Shown: positions 8,758 through 17,823 of the stretch, one piece after another | Numbering within the stretch: position 1 is the first letter of the stretch | Layout: every line of letters begins with the position of its first letter | Origin: Pseudomonas extremaustralis | GTDB taxonomy: Bacteria; Pseudomonadota; Gammaproteobacteria; Pseudomonadales; Pseudomonadaceae | NCBI RefSeq assembly: GCF_900102035.1 | Contig: NZ_LT629689.1 | Location: 1,364,001 to 1,428,000 of the forward strand | DNA: 64,000 nt | Reading direction: 5' to 3' | Program-made: the position numbers and the translations under genes | The notes under the pieces: generated by a model | Told to the model about the DNA's origin: nothing | Databases searched by the model: none | The model's input: only the letters and a program-made list of their open reading frames with translations

Positions 8758-9137
8758 CGATCCAGCACCCACGCCTGAAAGCGGCGATCTTTGTGGTGTT
8801 GTGCGCCGCGCCGCTGTTGGGCTCGCTGCTGGTGTGGCTGCGCGGCGAAACGGTGCTGCCGCTGGTGGCCTATGGCGTGGTCAGCCTGCTCGCGTTCTTG
8901 CTGTACTGGAACGACAAACGCAAGGCCTGCACCGACAGCCGGCGCATCCCGGAAAATATCCTGCATGCCGTGGAGCTGGCGGGCGGTTGGCCGGGAGCGT
9001 TGATTGCCCAGCAGGTGTTTCGCCACAAGACGCGCAAGGTGTCTTACCAGGTGCTGTTCTGGGCCATTGTGCTGTTGCACGAGGTGTTTTGGCTCGATCA
9101 GATGTTCCTCGGCGGCACCTTGGGGTCAATCCTCTAG
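8754..9137 (+). CDS. DUF1294 membrane protein
   Basis: A 127-residue protein with three or four hydrophobic helices and the DUF1294 hallmarks: YWNDKRKA after the second helix, then [20 protein letters not shown], and [11 protein letters not shown] before the last helix. The function of the family is unknown. Its ATG at 8754 overlaps the uppP stop, so it is co-translated with that gene and may act in the same membrane process. Many family members carry a cold-shock domain before DUF1294; this one does not. The 3' end overlaps the convergent yjbR-like gene by 12 bp. Confidence 0.85.
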   Translation: MTIQHPRLKAAIFVVLCAAPLLGSLLVWLRGETVLPLVAYGVVSLLAFLLYWNDKRKACTDSRRIPENILHAVELAGGWPGALIAQQVFRHKTRKVSYQVLFWAIVLLHEVFWLDQMFLGGTLGSIL

Positions 9138-9482
9138 GCGCAATCCGATCTGCGTGCGCTTGGGCAGCTTGCTCACCACCAGTTGGTGGGAGCGGCGCAA
9201 CAAGCCTCGCAGCTCCTCGGCGCCCAGCGGGTAGGGCGTATTCATGATGATCCACTGCGCGCGGGCCAGATACGGCGCCGGATGGATGCCGGGGCGGTCC
9301 ACATGGCCCAGGAACAGATCCTTGTCGACCTTGAACGCCAGCGAGTCACCGCGCAGGCCTTGCAGGGCGAACATCTTGTTGCCGGCGATCGAGAACACCC
9401 GTACGCCGCCCCATTTATAGTCCTCCCGCGCGCCGGGCAGGCTCAGGCAGAAGTCGGCGACTTGTGCTTCGGTCATTTTCAT
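9126..9482 (-). CDS. YjbR/MmcQ-family protein
   Basis: A 118-residue protein of the YjbR (CyaY-like fold) family. The signature features are an N-terminal LSLPGAREDYKWGGVRVFSI, a central MFAL..LRGDSLAFKVD, and HPAPYLARAQWIIMN. The family is linked to double-wing DNA binding by structure, but no cellular role is settled. It overlaps the upstream LysR gene by 4 bp (9479-9482), so it is the second gene of an operon with that regulator. The LysR protein may therefore control it together with azoR, which is inference from layout. Confidence 0.85.
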   Translation of the reverse strand: MKMTEAQVADFCLSLPGAREDYKWGGVRVFSIAGNKMFALQGLRGDSLAFKVDKDLFLGHVDRPGIHPAPYLARAQWIIMNTPYPLGAEELRGLLRRSHQLVVSKLPKRTQIGLRLED

Positions 9483-10387
9483 AGCAAGCGGTCTCCGCAG
9501 CTTTTAAAGCCTTCTTCCAGGTAATCGATCCAGGCGCGAATCGCCGGCAGCACGCCACGCCGATGCGGGTACACGGCCTGCAGCCAGCCGCCGGGCAACG
9601 ACCATTGGGGCAGCAGTTGCACCAGGCGACCGTTGGCCAGTTCTTCCTCGCAATACATCATCGGCAGCACGGTAAAGCCCAGGGCCATGATCGCGCTGGC
9701 CTTGCGCACGATGAAATCGTCGATGCCCAGGCGTGCCTCCATCACCAGGTCGTGAGGCTTGCCCTGGGGGTCGAGAATCCGATGATGCACCAGGCGGTCG
9801 GCTTCCAGTGCGCCGAGAATGGGCAGTTGCTTGAGGTCTTCAAGGGTGTTCACCTGGCGGCCGCGCATCAGTTCGGGGCTGGCGACCAGCACCGTCTGCG
9901 CCGGGCGCAGGCGCTTGGTCACCAGCAGCGGGTCTTCGTCCCCCAGTTCGCGTACGCGCAGGGCCACGTCGATACCTTCGGCCACCAGATCGACACGGCG
10001 GTTGACCAGGGTCATTTCCAGCTGCACCTGGGGATGGGCGGCGAGAAAGCCGGCCACCAGCTCCGGCAGGATGTGCTGGGCCAGCCCCACCGGGCAGGTG
10101 ACTCGCAGCCGCCCACGGGGCTCGCTGGACATGCTGGCCACGGCTTCGTCGGCCATTTCCGCTTCCAGCAGCATCGCCTGGCAATGGCGCAGGTAGCGCT
10201 CGCCGACAGCGGTGAGGGTCAATTGGCGTGTAGTGCGTTGCAGCAGGCGTGCGCCCAGGCGTTCTTCCAGTTCGGCAATGCGCCGCGACAGCCGCGATTT
10301 GGGTATCCCCAACTGCCGCCCGGCAGCCGCGAAGCCGCCGGCTTCCACGACTTTGGCGAAATAGTAGAGGTCGTTGAGGTCTTGCAT
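9479..10387 (-). CDS. LysR-family regulator, probably of azoR
   Basis: A 302-residue LysR-type regulator. The winged HTH occupies residues 1-60 (YFAKVVEAGGFAAAGRQLGI, then PKSRLSRRIAELEERLGARL) and an LTTR effector domain covers ~90-295. It is divergent from azoR with a 125-bp shared promoter region that contains an inverted repeat at 10398-10417. This architecture suggests activation or repression of the azoreductase in response to quinones, azo compounds or related electrophiles. The inducer is not evident from sequence. The downstream yjbR-like gene is translationally coupled to it. Confidence 0.9.
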   Translation of the reverse strand: MQDLNDLYYFAKVVEAGGFAAAGRQLGIPKSRLSRRIAELEERLGARLLQRTTRQLTLTAVGERYLRHCQAMLLEAEMADEAVASMSSEPRGRLRVTCPVGLAQHILPELVAGFLAAHPQVQLEMTLVNRRVDLVAEGIDVALRVRELGDEDPLLVTKRLRPAQTVLVASPELMRGRQVNTLEDLKQLPILGALEADRLVHHRILDPQGKPHDLVMEARLGIDDFIVRKASAIMALGFTVLPMMYCEEELANGRLVQLLPQWSLPGGWLQAVYPHRRGVLPAIRAWIDYLEEGFKSCGDRLL

Positions 10388-10397
10388 GTTCAGCCTA

Positions 10398-10417
10398 TTG
10401 TCCTGTCAGTGGGACAA
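10398..10417. promoter_or_regulatory. LysR-type operator candidate in lysR/azoR gap
   Basis: TTGTCC and GGACAA are perfect inverted 6-base arms separated by 8 bases (TGTCAGTG), 11 bases upstream of the lysR start codon and about 95 upstream of azoR. This contains the T-N11-A style dyad recognised by LysR proteins and would suit autoregulation plus control of azoR. Confidence 0.55.
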
Positions 10418-10512
10418 ACTATCGCATTGCAGGCGACTTATCGTCTATTCGTTTCATGCGTAGCATCACCGCCATCTGATCGCCACTGACGATCCCACCT
10501 CGGAGATCCACC

Positions 10513-11124
10513 ATGAAACTGTTGCATATCGATTCCAGCATCCTCGGCGACAACTCGGCGTCCCGTCAGCTCAGCGCTGCCGTGGTCAAGGCCTGGCAAG
10601 CGGCTGTGCCGGGTGTGGAAGTAACCTACCGCGACCTGGCCAGCGAAGGTATCAACCACTTCTCCGGCGCCACCCTGGGCGCACTGGGCACTGCTGCTGA
10701 ATTGCGTGACGCCGCGCAAAAGCACGAGGCCGAACTGAGTGCATCGTCGCTGGCTGAATTCCTCGCCGCCGACGCGATCGTCGTCGGCGCGCCGATGTAC
10801 AACTTCACCATTCCAACCCAGCTCAAAGCCTGGATCGACCGTATCGCGGTCGCCGGTCAGACCTTCCGCTACACCGAAGCCGGTCCCGAAGGCCTGTGCG
10901 GCAACAAGAAAGTCATCATCGTATCCACCGCCGGCGGGCTGCATGCAGGGCAAGCGTCTGGCGCCGCCCATGAAGGCTATCTGAAGCTGCTGTTCGGCTT
11001 CCTTGGCATCACCGATATCGAAATCGTGCGCGCCGAAGGCCTGGCCTACGGTGACGAAGTGCGCAGCAAAGCGATGAACGACGCCAGCGCGCTCATCAAC
11101 CAACAGTTGTTCGCTGCCGCGTAA
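10513..11124 (+). CDS. azoR: FMN-dependent NADH-azoreductase
   Basis: A 203-residue flavodoxin-like enzyme that reduces quinones and azo bonds with NADH by two-electron transfer. The phosphate-binding loop is near [16 protein letters not shown], the FMN-binding segment is [20 protein letters not shown], and STAGGLHAG is the second flavin loop. Length matches AcpD/AzoR proteins, which are homodimers. Shine-Dalgarno GGAG lies 8 bases before the ATG. It is divergent from a LysR gene, a common arrangement for pseudomonad azoR copies. The physiological role is more likely quinone and electrophile stress than dye reduction. Confidence 0.93.
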   Translation: MKLLHIDSSILGDNSASRQLSAAVVKAWQAAVPGVEVTYRDLASEGINHFSGATLGALGTAAELRDAAQKHEAELSASSLAEFLAADAIVVGAPMYNFTIPTQLKAWIDRIAVAGQTFRYTEAGPEGLCGNKKVIIVSTAGGLHAGQASGAAHEGYLKLLFGFLGITDIEIVRAEGLAYGDEVRSKAMNDASALINQQLFAAA

Positions 11125-11147
11125 GGCTTGTGTAAAGTTCGCCTTTT

Positions 11148-11170
11148 CCCGGTTTCAATCTGAAGCCGGG
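11148..11170 (+). other. Hairpin after azoR
   Basis: CCCGGTTTC and GAAGCCGGG pair with one G-U, around a 5-base loop, 23 bases after the azoR stop. There is no following T-run, so any termination role would be weak. Confidence 0.35.
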
Positions 11171-11353
11171 CGCCTAAACTCTGTATTCTGGTCGCCTTGA
11201 AACGACCGGAGTGCGGAGTTTTTTCGTTTGCCTGCTGTCTTTACTTTGGCCCAGGTTATGCACACATGGGTTTATCACCCGGTGCGAGTACCTTGAACCA
11301 TGGACTTTTCAACCCGACATACCGGTTTTCACGCAGCAAAGGTGGACATCCTC

Positions 11354-12391
11354 ATGATGCGTCTTTGTGCTGTTATGGTTCTTTCCCTGCTTGGCGGCCT
11401 GATTTCAGTGCACGCCGCGCCTGCGCCGCACCCGCACTGGAGTGTGGGTTTCCATCGCATGACCTTTCTCGATCCGCTGGATCTGCAGCCGATGAAAGCG
11501 GTCGCCTTCTACCCCTCCACCGACCTCGAACACTCCACACAGTTGGGCCCCTATCGCGTGGCCGCCACCGAAGACGCCAAGATCGCCATCGGGCGTTTCC
11601 CGATGCTGATGCTGTCCCATGGCAACACCGGCACGCCGATGGCCCTGCATGACCTGGCCACGTCCCTGGCGCGCAAAGGCTTCGTGGTGGTCGCGGTGTT
11701 GCATCCGGGTGACAACTACAAGGATCACAGCCGCCTGGGCACGGTGAGCAACTTGTATGGCCGGCCGATCCAGATTTCCGAGGCGATCACCGCCACCTTG
11801 GGCGACCCGATGCTGTCGCCGTTCGTCAACGTCGATCAAGTGGGGGTGATCGGCTATTCGGCGGGGGGTGAAACCGCGTTGATCCTGGCAGGCGCCAAGC
11901 CGGATTTCGACCGTCTGCGCCGCTATTGCCAGGAGCGCCCGGAAGACCGTGACGCCTGCACCACCAAAGGCGAGCTGGTAGTCGACCGCGACGACTTGCA
12001 ACCGCAAGCCGATCCGCGCATTCATGCGTTGATGCTGATGGCGCCGCTGAGCCTGATGTTCGGCCGTCACACCCTGGCCGATGTGCACGTGCCGGTGCTG
12101 CTCTACAGCGGCGACGGCGACAAGCTGGTGGCCGTGGACAAGAATGCCGCCGCCCTGGCGCGCAAGCTGCCGCAACCGCCGGACTTCAAGCTGCTGGCCG
12201 GGGCAGGGCACTTCGTGTTCATGGCGCCGTGCGACAGCGACCAGTTGGCGGCGATGCCGGCTCTCTGCACCGATGCCGATGGGGTTGACCGCGAGGGCAT
12301 TCACCGCGACCTGATTTCCGAGGCCGGGCGGTTTTTCACCCACACCCTCGGTCAGTCCACTCGCGCTGGCTTGCAGACCGCCGATCAGTAA
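11354..12391 (+). CDS. Secreted alpha/beta hydrolase, dienelactone hydrolase/PAF-acetylhydrolase-like
   Basis: A 345-residue serine hydrolase with an N-terminal Sec signal peptide (MMRLCAVMVLSLLGG...VHAAP). The nucleophile elbow is GYSAGGE, an oxyanion-type loop is LMLSHGNTGTP, the acid is probably the Asp in LLYSGDGDKLV, and the His is in LAGAGHFVFM. I prefer the ATG at 11354 because AAAGGTGG precedes it and the longer reading lacks signal-peptide character. The substrate is unknown: ester or lipid hydrolysis in the periplasm or outside is likely. It stands alone, and its end overlaps the convergent MFS gene by 7 bp. Confidence 0.8.
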   Translation: MMRLCAVMVLSLLGGLISVHAAPAPHPHWSVGFHRMTFLDPLDLQPMKAVAFYPSTDLEHSTQLGPYRVAATEDAKIAIGRFPMLMLSHGNTGTPMALHDLATSLARKGFVVVAVLHPGDNYKDHSRLGTVSNLYGRPIQISEAITATLGDPMLSPFVNVDQVGVIGYSAGGETALILAGAKPDFDRLRRYCQERPEDRDACTTKGELVVDRDDLQPQADPRIHALMLMAPLSLMFGRHTLADVHVPVLLYSGDGDKLVAVDKNAAALARKLPQPPDFKLLAGAGHFVFMAPCDSDQLAAMPALCTDADGVDREGIHRDLISEAGRFFTHTLGQSTRAGLQTADQ

Positions 12392-13560
12392 GCGCGACGC
12401 TTGAGCAGCAAGGTCAGGCCCAGGGCCGTGACCGACAGCAGCGCCGCGCAGAAGAAAATCCAGCCGTAGCCCAGGTTCAGCGCGATAAAGCCCATCAATG
12501 GCCCGGCAATCGCCAGGGCCAGGTCGAAAAACACCGCATAGGCACTGAGCCCGGCGCCGCGGCTGCTGTCGGGCACCTGCCGTATGGCTTCCACGCCCAG
12601 TGCCGGGTATACCAGTGACAAGCCAAAACCGGTCAGCCCGGCGCCGATCAAGGCCACGCCGGTAGAGGGCGCCAACCACAGCAGTATCAGGCCCAGGGTC
12701 TCGATGCTCATGCAGGCAATCGCCGCACGAAAGCCACCAAAACGGCTGATGGCCGAGATAAACAGCAGCCGCGAGAGGATGAAGCACACGCCAAATACCG
12801 TGAGGCAGTAGGCCGCGCCGCTCCAACCACGGCTGAGGTAGTAGAGGGTGATAAAGGTGGTGAGCGTGCCGTAGCCGATTGATGCGAGGCACAGGCCGGC
12901 CCCAAACGGTGCGATGCGCCCGAACACCGCCCAGAATGGCAGGCGCTCGCCGCGCACCACCGGCACCGAGGGCTTGTTGCGGATCAGCACCAGGCCCAGC
13001 GCAGCCAGTACCGTCAGGGCAAGGCCCAGGCTGTTGTAGCCATACTCCGCCACCATCACCACCCCCAGCGGCGCGCCAATGGCGATGGCCCCGTAGGACG
13101 CAATGCCATTCCATGAAATCGAGCGCGCAGTGTGTTCGGTGCCGACCTGGCCCATGCACCAACTGATGGTGCCCACGCCGATCAGGCCCTGGGCCACGCC
13201 CAGCAGCAGCCGCGCGACGATCAGAATCCCCAGGCTCAGCTCGGGCAGGCTCTGCACCAGGGTGGCGAAAAACGTCAGCACGCCACTGACCAGGATGCCC
13301 GCCAGGCCCAGCACAATCGCACGCTTGGTGCCCACGTTGTCGGACATGCGCCCCGCCATGGGGCGGCTGAGCAGGGTGGCCAGGTATTGCGAGCCGATTG
13401 TGATGCCCGCCACCACCGCGCTGAAACCCAGTTGCCCATGCACGTAGCCCGGGATCACCGCGATCGGCAGGCCGATGCAGATGAACGCGATAAAGGTGTA
13501 GAAGACGATGGAGACGATCTGCAGGGTGATCGACAGGGAGGAGGGGGCAGCGTCGGACAT
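12385..13560 (-). CDS. MFS transporter (YhhS-like)
   Basis: A 391-residue major facilitator with 12 predicted membrane helices. The loop 2-3 motif appears as SRPMAGRMSDNVGTKRAIVL, and PLGVVMVAEYGY follows helix 5. The sequence resembles the YhhS/arabinose-efflux-like branch. Substrate cannot be told. I start at MSDAAPSS (13560); the longer reading adds a charged proline-rich extension. No regulator is adjacent. It is separated from the upstream ABC-F gene, on the same strand, by a strong terminator, so it needs its own promoter in the roughly 50 bp before its start. Confidence 0.85.
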   Translation of the reverse strand: MSDAAPSSLSITLQIVSIVFYTFIAFICIGLPIAVIPGYVHGQLGFSAVVAGITIGSQYLATLLSRPMAGRMSDNVGTKRAIVLGLAGILVSGVLTFFATLVQSLPELSLGILIVARLLLGVAQGLIGVGTISWCMGQVGTEHTARSISWNGIASYGAIAIGAPLGVVMVAEYGYNSLGLALTVLAALGLVLIRNKPSVPVVRGERLPFWAVFGRIAPFGAGLCLASIGYGTLTTFITLYYLSRGWSGAAYCLTVFGVCFILSRLLFISAISRFGGFRAAIACMSIETLGLILLWLAPSTGVALIGAGLTGFGLSLVYPALGVEAIRQVPDSSRGAGLSAYAVFFDLALAIAGPLMGFIALNLGYGWIFFCAALLSVTALGLTLLLKRRAY

Positions 13561-13611
13561 GGGCACTCGTTCGCGGGCGGGCGGTGCGCGCATCATGGCA
13601 TAACCTGCGCC

Positions 13612-13648
13612 TATAAATAAAAAGCCCCGTCACGGTGGACGGGGCTTT
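13612..13648 (-). terminator. Rho-independent terminator of the ABC-F gene
   Basis: Eleven-base arms AAAGCCCCGTC/GACGGGGCTTT around a 6-base loop at 13621-13648. Read on the minus strand the stem is followed by TTATTTATAG, with five consecutive Ts counting the stem end. It sits 19 bases after the ABC-F stop. Confidence 0.9.
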
Positions 13649-13666
13649 GGGGGCAGCGGGCGGTGC

Positions 13667-15253
13667 TTAGAACACTACGCCTTGGCTGCGCAGGTAGTCG
13701 TCATAGGTGCCGCTGAAGTCAATCACGCCGTTGGCGCTCAACTCGATGATGCGGGTGGCCAGGGACGATACGAACTCACGGTCGTGGCTGACGAAGATCA
13801 GCGTGCCCGGGTAGTTTTCCAGCGCCAGGTTCAGCGCCTCGATGGATTCCATGTCCAAGTGGTTGGTCGGTTCGTCCATGATCAGCACGTTCGGCTTTTG
13901 CAGGATCAGCTTGCCGAACAGCATGCGACCTTGCTCACCACCGGAGATGACCTTGACCGACTTGAGGATCTCGTCGTTGGAGAACAGCATGCGGCCCAGG
14001 GTGCCGCGGATTACTTGTTCGCCCTGTGTCCACTGGCCCATCCAGTCGAACAGGCTCATGTCGTCTTCGAAGTCATGGGCGTGGTCCTGGGCGTAGTAGC
14101 CCAGCTCGGCGGCGTCGGTCCACTTGATGCTGCCGGCATCCGGCGTCAGTTCGTTGACCAGGGTGCGCAGCAGGGTGGTCTTGCCGATGCCGTTCGGGCC
14201 GATGATCGCCACGCGCTCGCCGGCTTCGACCTGGAAGCTGAAGTCCTTGAACAGCGGCTTGCCGTCGAAGCCTTTGGCCATGCGATCGACAATGACCGCT
14301 TGGCGGTGCAGCTTCTTGGTCTGTTCGAAACGGATGAACGGGCTCACACGGCTCGAAGGCTTGACCTCGGCCAGCTGGATCTTGTCGATCGCCTTGGCGC
14401 GGGAAGTGGCTTGCTTGGCTTTCGAGGCGTTGGCCGAGAAGCGGCTGACGAAGGATTGCAGTTCGGAGATCTGCGCCTTCTTCTTGGCGTTGTCCGACAG
14501 CAGCTGCTCGCGGGACTGGGTCGCCACGGTCATGTACTCGTCGTAGTTGCCCGGGAACAGGCGCAACTCGCCGTAGTCCAGGTCAGCCATGTGGGTGCAC
14601 ACGCTGTTCAGGAAGTGACGGTCGTGAGAGATGATGATCATCAGGCTGGAACGCTGGGTCAGGATGTTTTCCAGCCAGCGGATAGTGTTGATGTCCAAGT
14701 GGTTGGTCGGTTCGTCGAGCAACAGCACTTCAGGATCGGAGAACAGCGCCTGGGCCAGCAGCACCCGCAGTTTCCAGCCTGGGGACACTTCGCTCATCGG
14801 GCCGAAATGCTGTTCCAGGGGGATGCCCAGGCCCAGCAGCAGTTCGCCGGCGCGGGATTCGGCGGTGTAGCCGTCCATCTCGGCGAACTCGGTTTCCAGC
14901 TCGGCCACAGCCATGCCGTCGTCTTCGCTCATTTCCGGCAGCGAGTAGATACGGTCGCGTTCGGCCTTGACCTTCCACAGCTCTTCGTGACCCATGATCA
15001 CGGTGTCGAGCACGGTGAATTCTTCGTAGGCGAACTGATCCTGGCGCAATTTACCCAGGCGTACATTCGGCTCGAGCATGACCTGGCCGCCGGACGGATC
15101 GAGGTCTCCACCGAGGATTTTCATGAAGGTCGACTTGCCGCAACCGTTGGCACCGATCAGACCATACCGGTTGCCGGGGCCGAACTTGACCGAGACGTTC
15201 TCGAAGAGCGGCTTGGCGCCGAACTGCATGGTGATGTTAGCTGTGGAGATCAA
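13667..15253 (-). CDS. ybiT: ABC-F family ATPase, YbiT type
   Basis: A 528-residue soluble protein with two ABC domains and no membrane segments. Walker A motifs are GANGCGKST (residue ~36) and GPNGIGKTT (~350). Walker B motifs are [13 protein letters not shown] and [13 protein letters not shown], followed by [10 protein letters not shown] and SHDREFVSS. The linker with [20 protein letters not shown] is the P-site tRNA interaction motif region. The first signature motif is degenerate ([10 protein letters not shown] instead of LSGGQ) while the second is [10 protein letters not shown]; this and the length point to YbiT. ABC-F proteins act on ribosomes at the E site. It is a single gene with its own terminator. 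Confidence 0.9.
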   Translation of the reverse strand: MISTANITMQFGAKPLFENVSVKFGPGNRYGLIGANGCGKSTFMKILGGDLDPSGGQVMLEPNVRLGKLRQDQFAYEEFTVLDTVIMGHEELWKVKAERDRIYSLPEMSEDDGMAVAELETEFAEMDGYTAESRAGELLLGLGIPLEQHFGPMSEVSPGWKLRVLLAQALFSDPEVLLLDEPTNHLDINTIRWLENILTQRSSLMIIISHDRHFLNSVCTHMADLDYGELRLFPGNYDEYMTVATQSREQLLSDNAKKKAQISELQSFVSRFSANASKAKQATSRAKAIDKIQLAEVKPSSRVSPFIRFEQTKKLHRQAVIVDRMAKGFDGKPLFKDFSFQVEAGERVAIIGPNGIGKTTLLRTLVNELTPDAGSIKWTDAAELGYYAQDHAHDFEDDMSLFDWMGQWTQGEQVIRGTLGRMLFSNDEILKSVKVISGGEQGRMLFGKLILQKPNVLIMDEPTNHLDMESIEALNLALENYPGTLIFVSHDREFVSSLATRIIELSANGVIDFSGTYDDYLRSQGVVF

Positions 15254-15395
15254 TTACTTTACCTATCAATGGGTTGCGAGCGTGGCGGCAGGAGCCTTCA
15301 GGCATGCATCAACAGCGACATCAAGGCGCGAAACCCGGTCGCTGAGCAAAAAATGGGGGGTGTGTGTTGGAATTTGGCGCGCATTGTCGCATATG

Positions 15396-15599
15396 TCAGG
15401 CGACAGTTGTATGGCGCACGAAAGATGGTTTTGCCATCGTCTCCGGCATTGCCAGCCATAGCAGGGCCAGAGCCACGGCGGCGCTGATCCCCACCAGCTA
15501 CGCCACGGGCACCATGACCAGTTGCGCAGCGACTTTGCGTTGAGTTTCGTACTCTGGCCGGGGTTTTCTTGCCTGTGCCGCCAGCCGATCTGCAACGAG
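15396..15599 (-). pseudogene. Remnant of a small membrane protein with an in-frame stop
   Basis: One minus-strand frame reads 33 codons, a TAG at 15498-15500, 33 more codons and TGA. The translation KPRPEYETQRKVAAQLVMVP, then VA-stop-LVGISAAVALALLWLAMPETM, has a basic stretch followed by a convincing hydrophobic helix crossing the stop. There is no credible start before the stop. It begins right after a terminator. I cannot name the family; it looks like the decayed C-terminal end of a membrane protein, but chance coding in G+C-rich DNA is not excluded. The rest of the 15254-15720 gap holds the ybiT promoter side and the terminator at 15600. Confidence 0.35.
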
Positions 15600-15628
15600 C
15601 AAAAAAATGCCCGCCGATAAAGGCGGGC
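15600..15628 (-). terminator. Rho-independent terminator of the TIGR03067 gene
   Basis: GCCCGCC and GGCGGGC arms around GATAAA at 15609-15628. On the minus strand the stem is followed by A and seven Ts (15607-15601). It lies about 90 bases after the stop of the gene at 15721. Confidence 0.9.
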
Positions 15629-15720
15629 TAAGGGATTCACTGGAGTAGGTAGGCTTCACCCTATAGGCCGTGAAGTGAAGGCATTGTGAAAATGCCGTCG
15701 CAAGTTCGCACGCTCACCGA

Positions 15721-16107
15721 TCAAGCGCGGCGTACGAAAGTGCGCATGGTCTGACCTGGACCTGTACTGAACACGGTCGGCCTGGGCAGACCTTCGTCGG
15801 CCGCGATGAACACGAATACATCCCCCTCGAGGCGGTAGCTGGCGGGCAAAAGCTTGCCGGCGTCTTCGCCTATGGCGTCCACCCAGGTCATGCGCTTGGG
15901 GACGGCGGTACTGTCGAGGAAAAAACGGCCAGCCAACAACACCTCACCACTGACGGTCTTTACCTCGAAGCGGTCGCCGCTGATGGTGGTAATGGCTCCC
16001 GGTGCGCTGTGGGCGTCGACGGGGTTAAGTACGCCGCTGTCCTCAAGTGAGGTTTGCTCCCACTTGCCTTGAAGGGCTTGAACATCCGGATCTGAAATAG
16101 ATGACAT
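15721..16107 (-). CDS. TIGR03067-domain protein of unknown function
   Basis: A 128-residue protein without a signal peptide. The pattern LQGKWEQTSLEDSGVLN, then a mid-protein DRFEVKTVSGEVLLAGRFFLD and PASYRLEGDVFVFIA is that of the TIGR03067 lipocalin-like family, in which a short strand ending in LxGxW.. begins a small beta-barrel. The family was first defined from planctomycetes; the function is unknown. A start at 16107 gives the whole domain. It is a single gene with its own downstream terminator and a 399-bp gap shared with the divergent Wzz gene. No partner is evident. Confidence 0.65.
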   Translation of the reverse strand: MSSISDPDVQALQGKWEQTSLEDSGVLNPVDAHSAPGAITTISGDRFEVKTVSGEVLLAGRFFLDSTAVPKRMTWVDAIGEDAGKLLPASYRLEGDVFVFIAADEGLPRPTVFSTGPGQTMRTFVRRA

Positions 16108-16506
16108 ACAAATTCCTTTTTGCTGAAGGGCTAATCGCTGATCGTTAGGCGCAATGGGCCAGTTTTAACGATTTGACGCGTAATCGCGTGTAGGAATGAT
16201 CCTGTTTTTCTTACTTATTGGCTTTTTTCCTTTCGTGACAGGCAATTAGCGCTAATTTGCCTGGCCGCTGGGTAACGTCTCGTAACGGATCGTCTAAGCT
16301 CGGAGTGTCTGTCAGGGCTGACCCCCGTGTAACTGAAATGAAACCTCTCGCCGTTAAAAGGTTGGGGGTGTTCAGTCAATTGGGTGGTCCTGTTGCTGGC
16401 AGAGGGCCGCGTATGTCGTGCCCCCAGACGTTGCCCCCTGTTTATTCAGTCGTTATTCAGGTCTGTTTTCGGGCGCTGGATTTCAACTCACCAGGGTGTA
16501 TGAATT
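16108..16506. other. 399-bp divergent intergenic region with a 25-bp inverted repeat
   Basis: No credible gene is seen between the TIGR03067 gene and the Wzz gene. The main structure is at 16239-16263: a perfect 12-base dyad ATTAGCGCTAAT flanked by CAGGCA and TGCCTG with one extra T on the right. Without a T-run after it, an operator is more likely than a terminator. The rest is A+T-richer promoter-like sequence with T-runs near 16205 and 16223. Confidence 0.5.
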
Positions 16507-17823
16507 TTGAACAGCACTCCCCAGCTTCATCAGCATTTACCGTCGGACGAAATTGACCTCTTTGAGCTGTTTCACGCGATCTGGAAGCAAAAAAGACTGG
16601 TCATTGGGTGCACGATTCTGGCGGGCCTTCTGGGAATAGGCTACGCAGTCTTGGCTCCGAGGGTCTATCAGGTCAGCAGCGTGCTACGGCCTGCGGCAAT
16701 CAATGAACTGGATGCTCTCAATCGCTCCGAAGTCTATAAGTTGCCGCCGGCAGATGCCTTGGCCAAGGTGGGCGCACAACTGGAGTCCTACGAGGCCCGC
16801 CTGGGCTTTTTCAGGGCCAACCCCGCCTTGTTCGAAGCGTTCCAGCGCCCAGGCCAAAGCCTGGAGCAGAGCTTTGAAGCATTCAATCGCAACGCGATAA
16901 ACCTGGTGTTGCCGGACCCGAAGAGGCCCGACGCGCTCAACAATTACGTCCGCCTGGAAATGCAATACCCCAAGGGCATTGACGGCGTGGCGATTCTCAA
17001 CGGGTTTGTCGACTACACCATTGCGCTGCAGCGCGAACAGGTGGGAGCCGACCTCAAGGTCATCGTCAATAACCGTCTCAACGAGCTCAAAGGCAAGATT
17101 GACGCGGCGCGCTCCAACTACGAGACAAGCAAGGCAGCGAAAATCGCCCGCTTGCTGGAGGCCGACAAGGTCAAGCGCGCTCGATTGCGGGACGAACTGA
17201 CGGCTTTGCGCTTGCAACTGAAAATGGAACGCAACGGCCAACTGGCCGAACTGGATGAGGCGATCTCGATTGCCAGGTCTGTGGGGATCAAGAACCCCAC
17301 GGTGCCGGCAGCCATGGGGGAGGATGCCTACCGTGGTTCAAGCCAAGTGATGCGCACCGTCGTGACCAACCAGAAGTTGCCGTTGTATTTCATGGGCACC
17401 GCGTTGCTGGAGGCCGAGCGAAAGGCGCTGCAGCAACGTACCAACGATGATTTCACCAACACGCGTGTGGCCGAGATCGGCAAGGAATTGCGCATGCTCG
17501 ACGTCAATCGTGAAGTGGAGGTGCTCAATAGCCGCCAGAACGAAGATGTGTTCCTGCAGGGCGTCGAGCCGCTATGGGCCGAAGAAGCGCGGTTACGTGG
17601 CCTGAACATCGATATGAGCGCGCTTAAGTTGGTGACCGTGGACCGTCAGGCCCAGGCACCGCTGAATCCGATAAAACCCAAGGGCGCGCTGATCGTCGCA
17701 CTGAGTGTGGTCGGCGGGCTGATGCTGGGGCTGTTGCTCGCGTTGACTCGTCATTTCGTCCAATTGCGCCGCGAGAACGGACCTTTCTCCGGGCTCGACG
17801 ATCGCCGTCTATCCCGCCGATAA
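16507..17823 (+). CDS. wzz: Wzz-type O-antigen chain-length regulator
   Basis: A 438-residue polysaccharide co-polymerase. A first membrane helix lies at ~35-55 after the conserved DEIDLFELFHAIWKQKRLV, a long periplasmic helical region follows, and a second helix ends the protein after PLNPIKPKGALIVALSVV, the proline/glycine-rich Wzz signature. It sets the modal length of LPS O-chains in the inner membrane. The start is read as TTG at 16507; an ATG at 16500 is in another frame and gives 18 codons only, while AGGGTG lies ~10 bases before the TTG. There are no O-antigen genes in the window, so it is an orphan; lpxO, another LPS gene, follows. Confidence 0.85.
   Translation: MNSTPQLHQHLPSDEIDLFELFHAIWKQKRLVIGCTILAGLLGIGYAVLAPRVYQVSSVLRPAAINELDALNRSEVYKLPPADALAKVGAQLESYEARLGFFRANPALFEAFQRPGQSLEQSFEAFNRNAINLVLPDPKRPDALNNYVRLEMQYPKGIDGVAILNGFVDYTIALQREQVGADLKVIVNNRLNELKGKIDAARSNYETSKAAKIARLLEADKVKRARLRDELTALRLQLKMERNGQLAELDEAISIARSVGIKNPTVPAAMGEDAYRGSSQVMRTVVTNQKLPLYFMGTALLEAERKALQQRTNDDFTNTRVAEIGKELRMLDVNREVEVLNSRQNEDVFLQGVEPLWAEEARLRGLNIDMSALKLVTVDRQAQAPLNPIKPKGALIVALSVVGGLMLGLLLALTRHFVQLRRENGPFSGLDDRRLSRR

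Noticed and set aside
11405..13633. 742-codon minus-strand frame spanning the hydrolase and MFS genes
   Set aside because: It is a shadow: low-complexity Arg/Gly/His composition, no family motifs, and it covers two well-supported genes in other frames.
15266..15640. 124-codon minus-strand frame in the ybiT/TIGR03067 gap
   Set aside because: Cys/Trp/Arg-rich and in a different frame from the plausible remnant; it also reads across a terminator.
16257..16556. 99-codon plus-strand frame before wzz
   Set aside because: No recognisable domain and it ends inside wzz out of frame; region looks regulatory.
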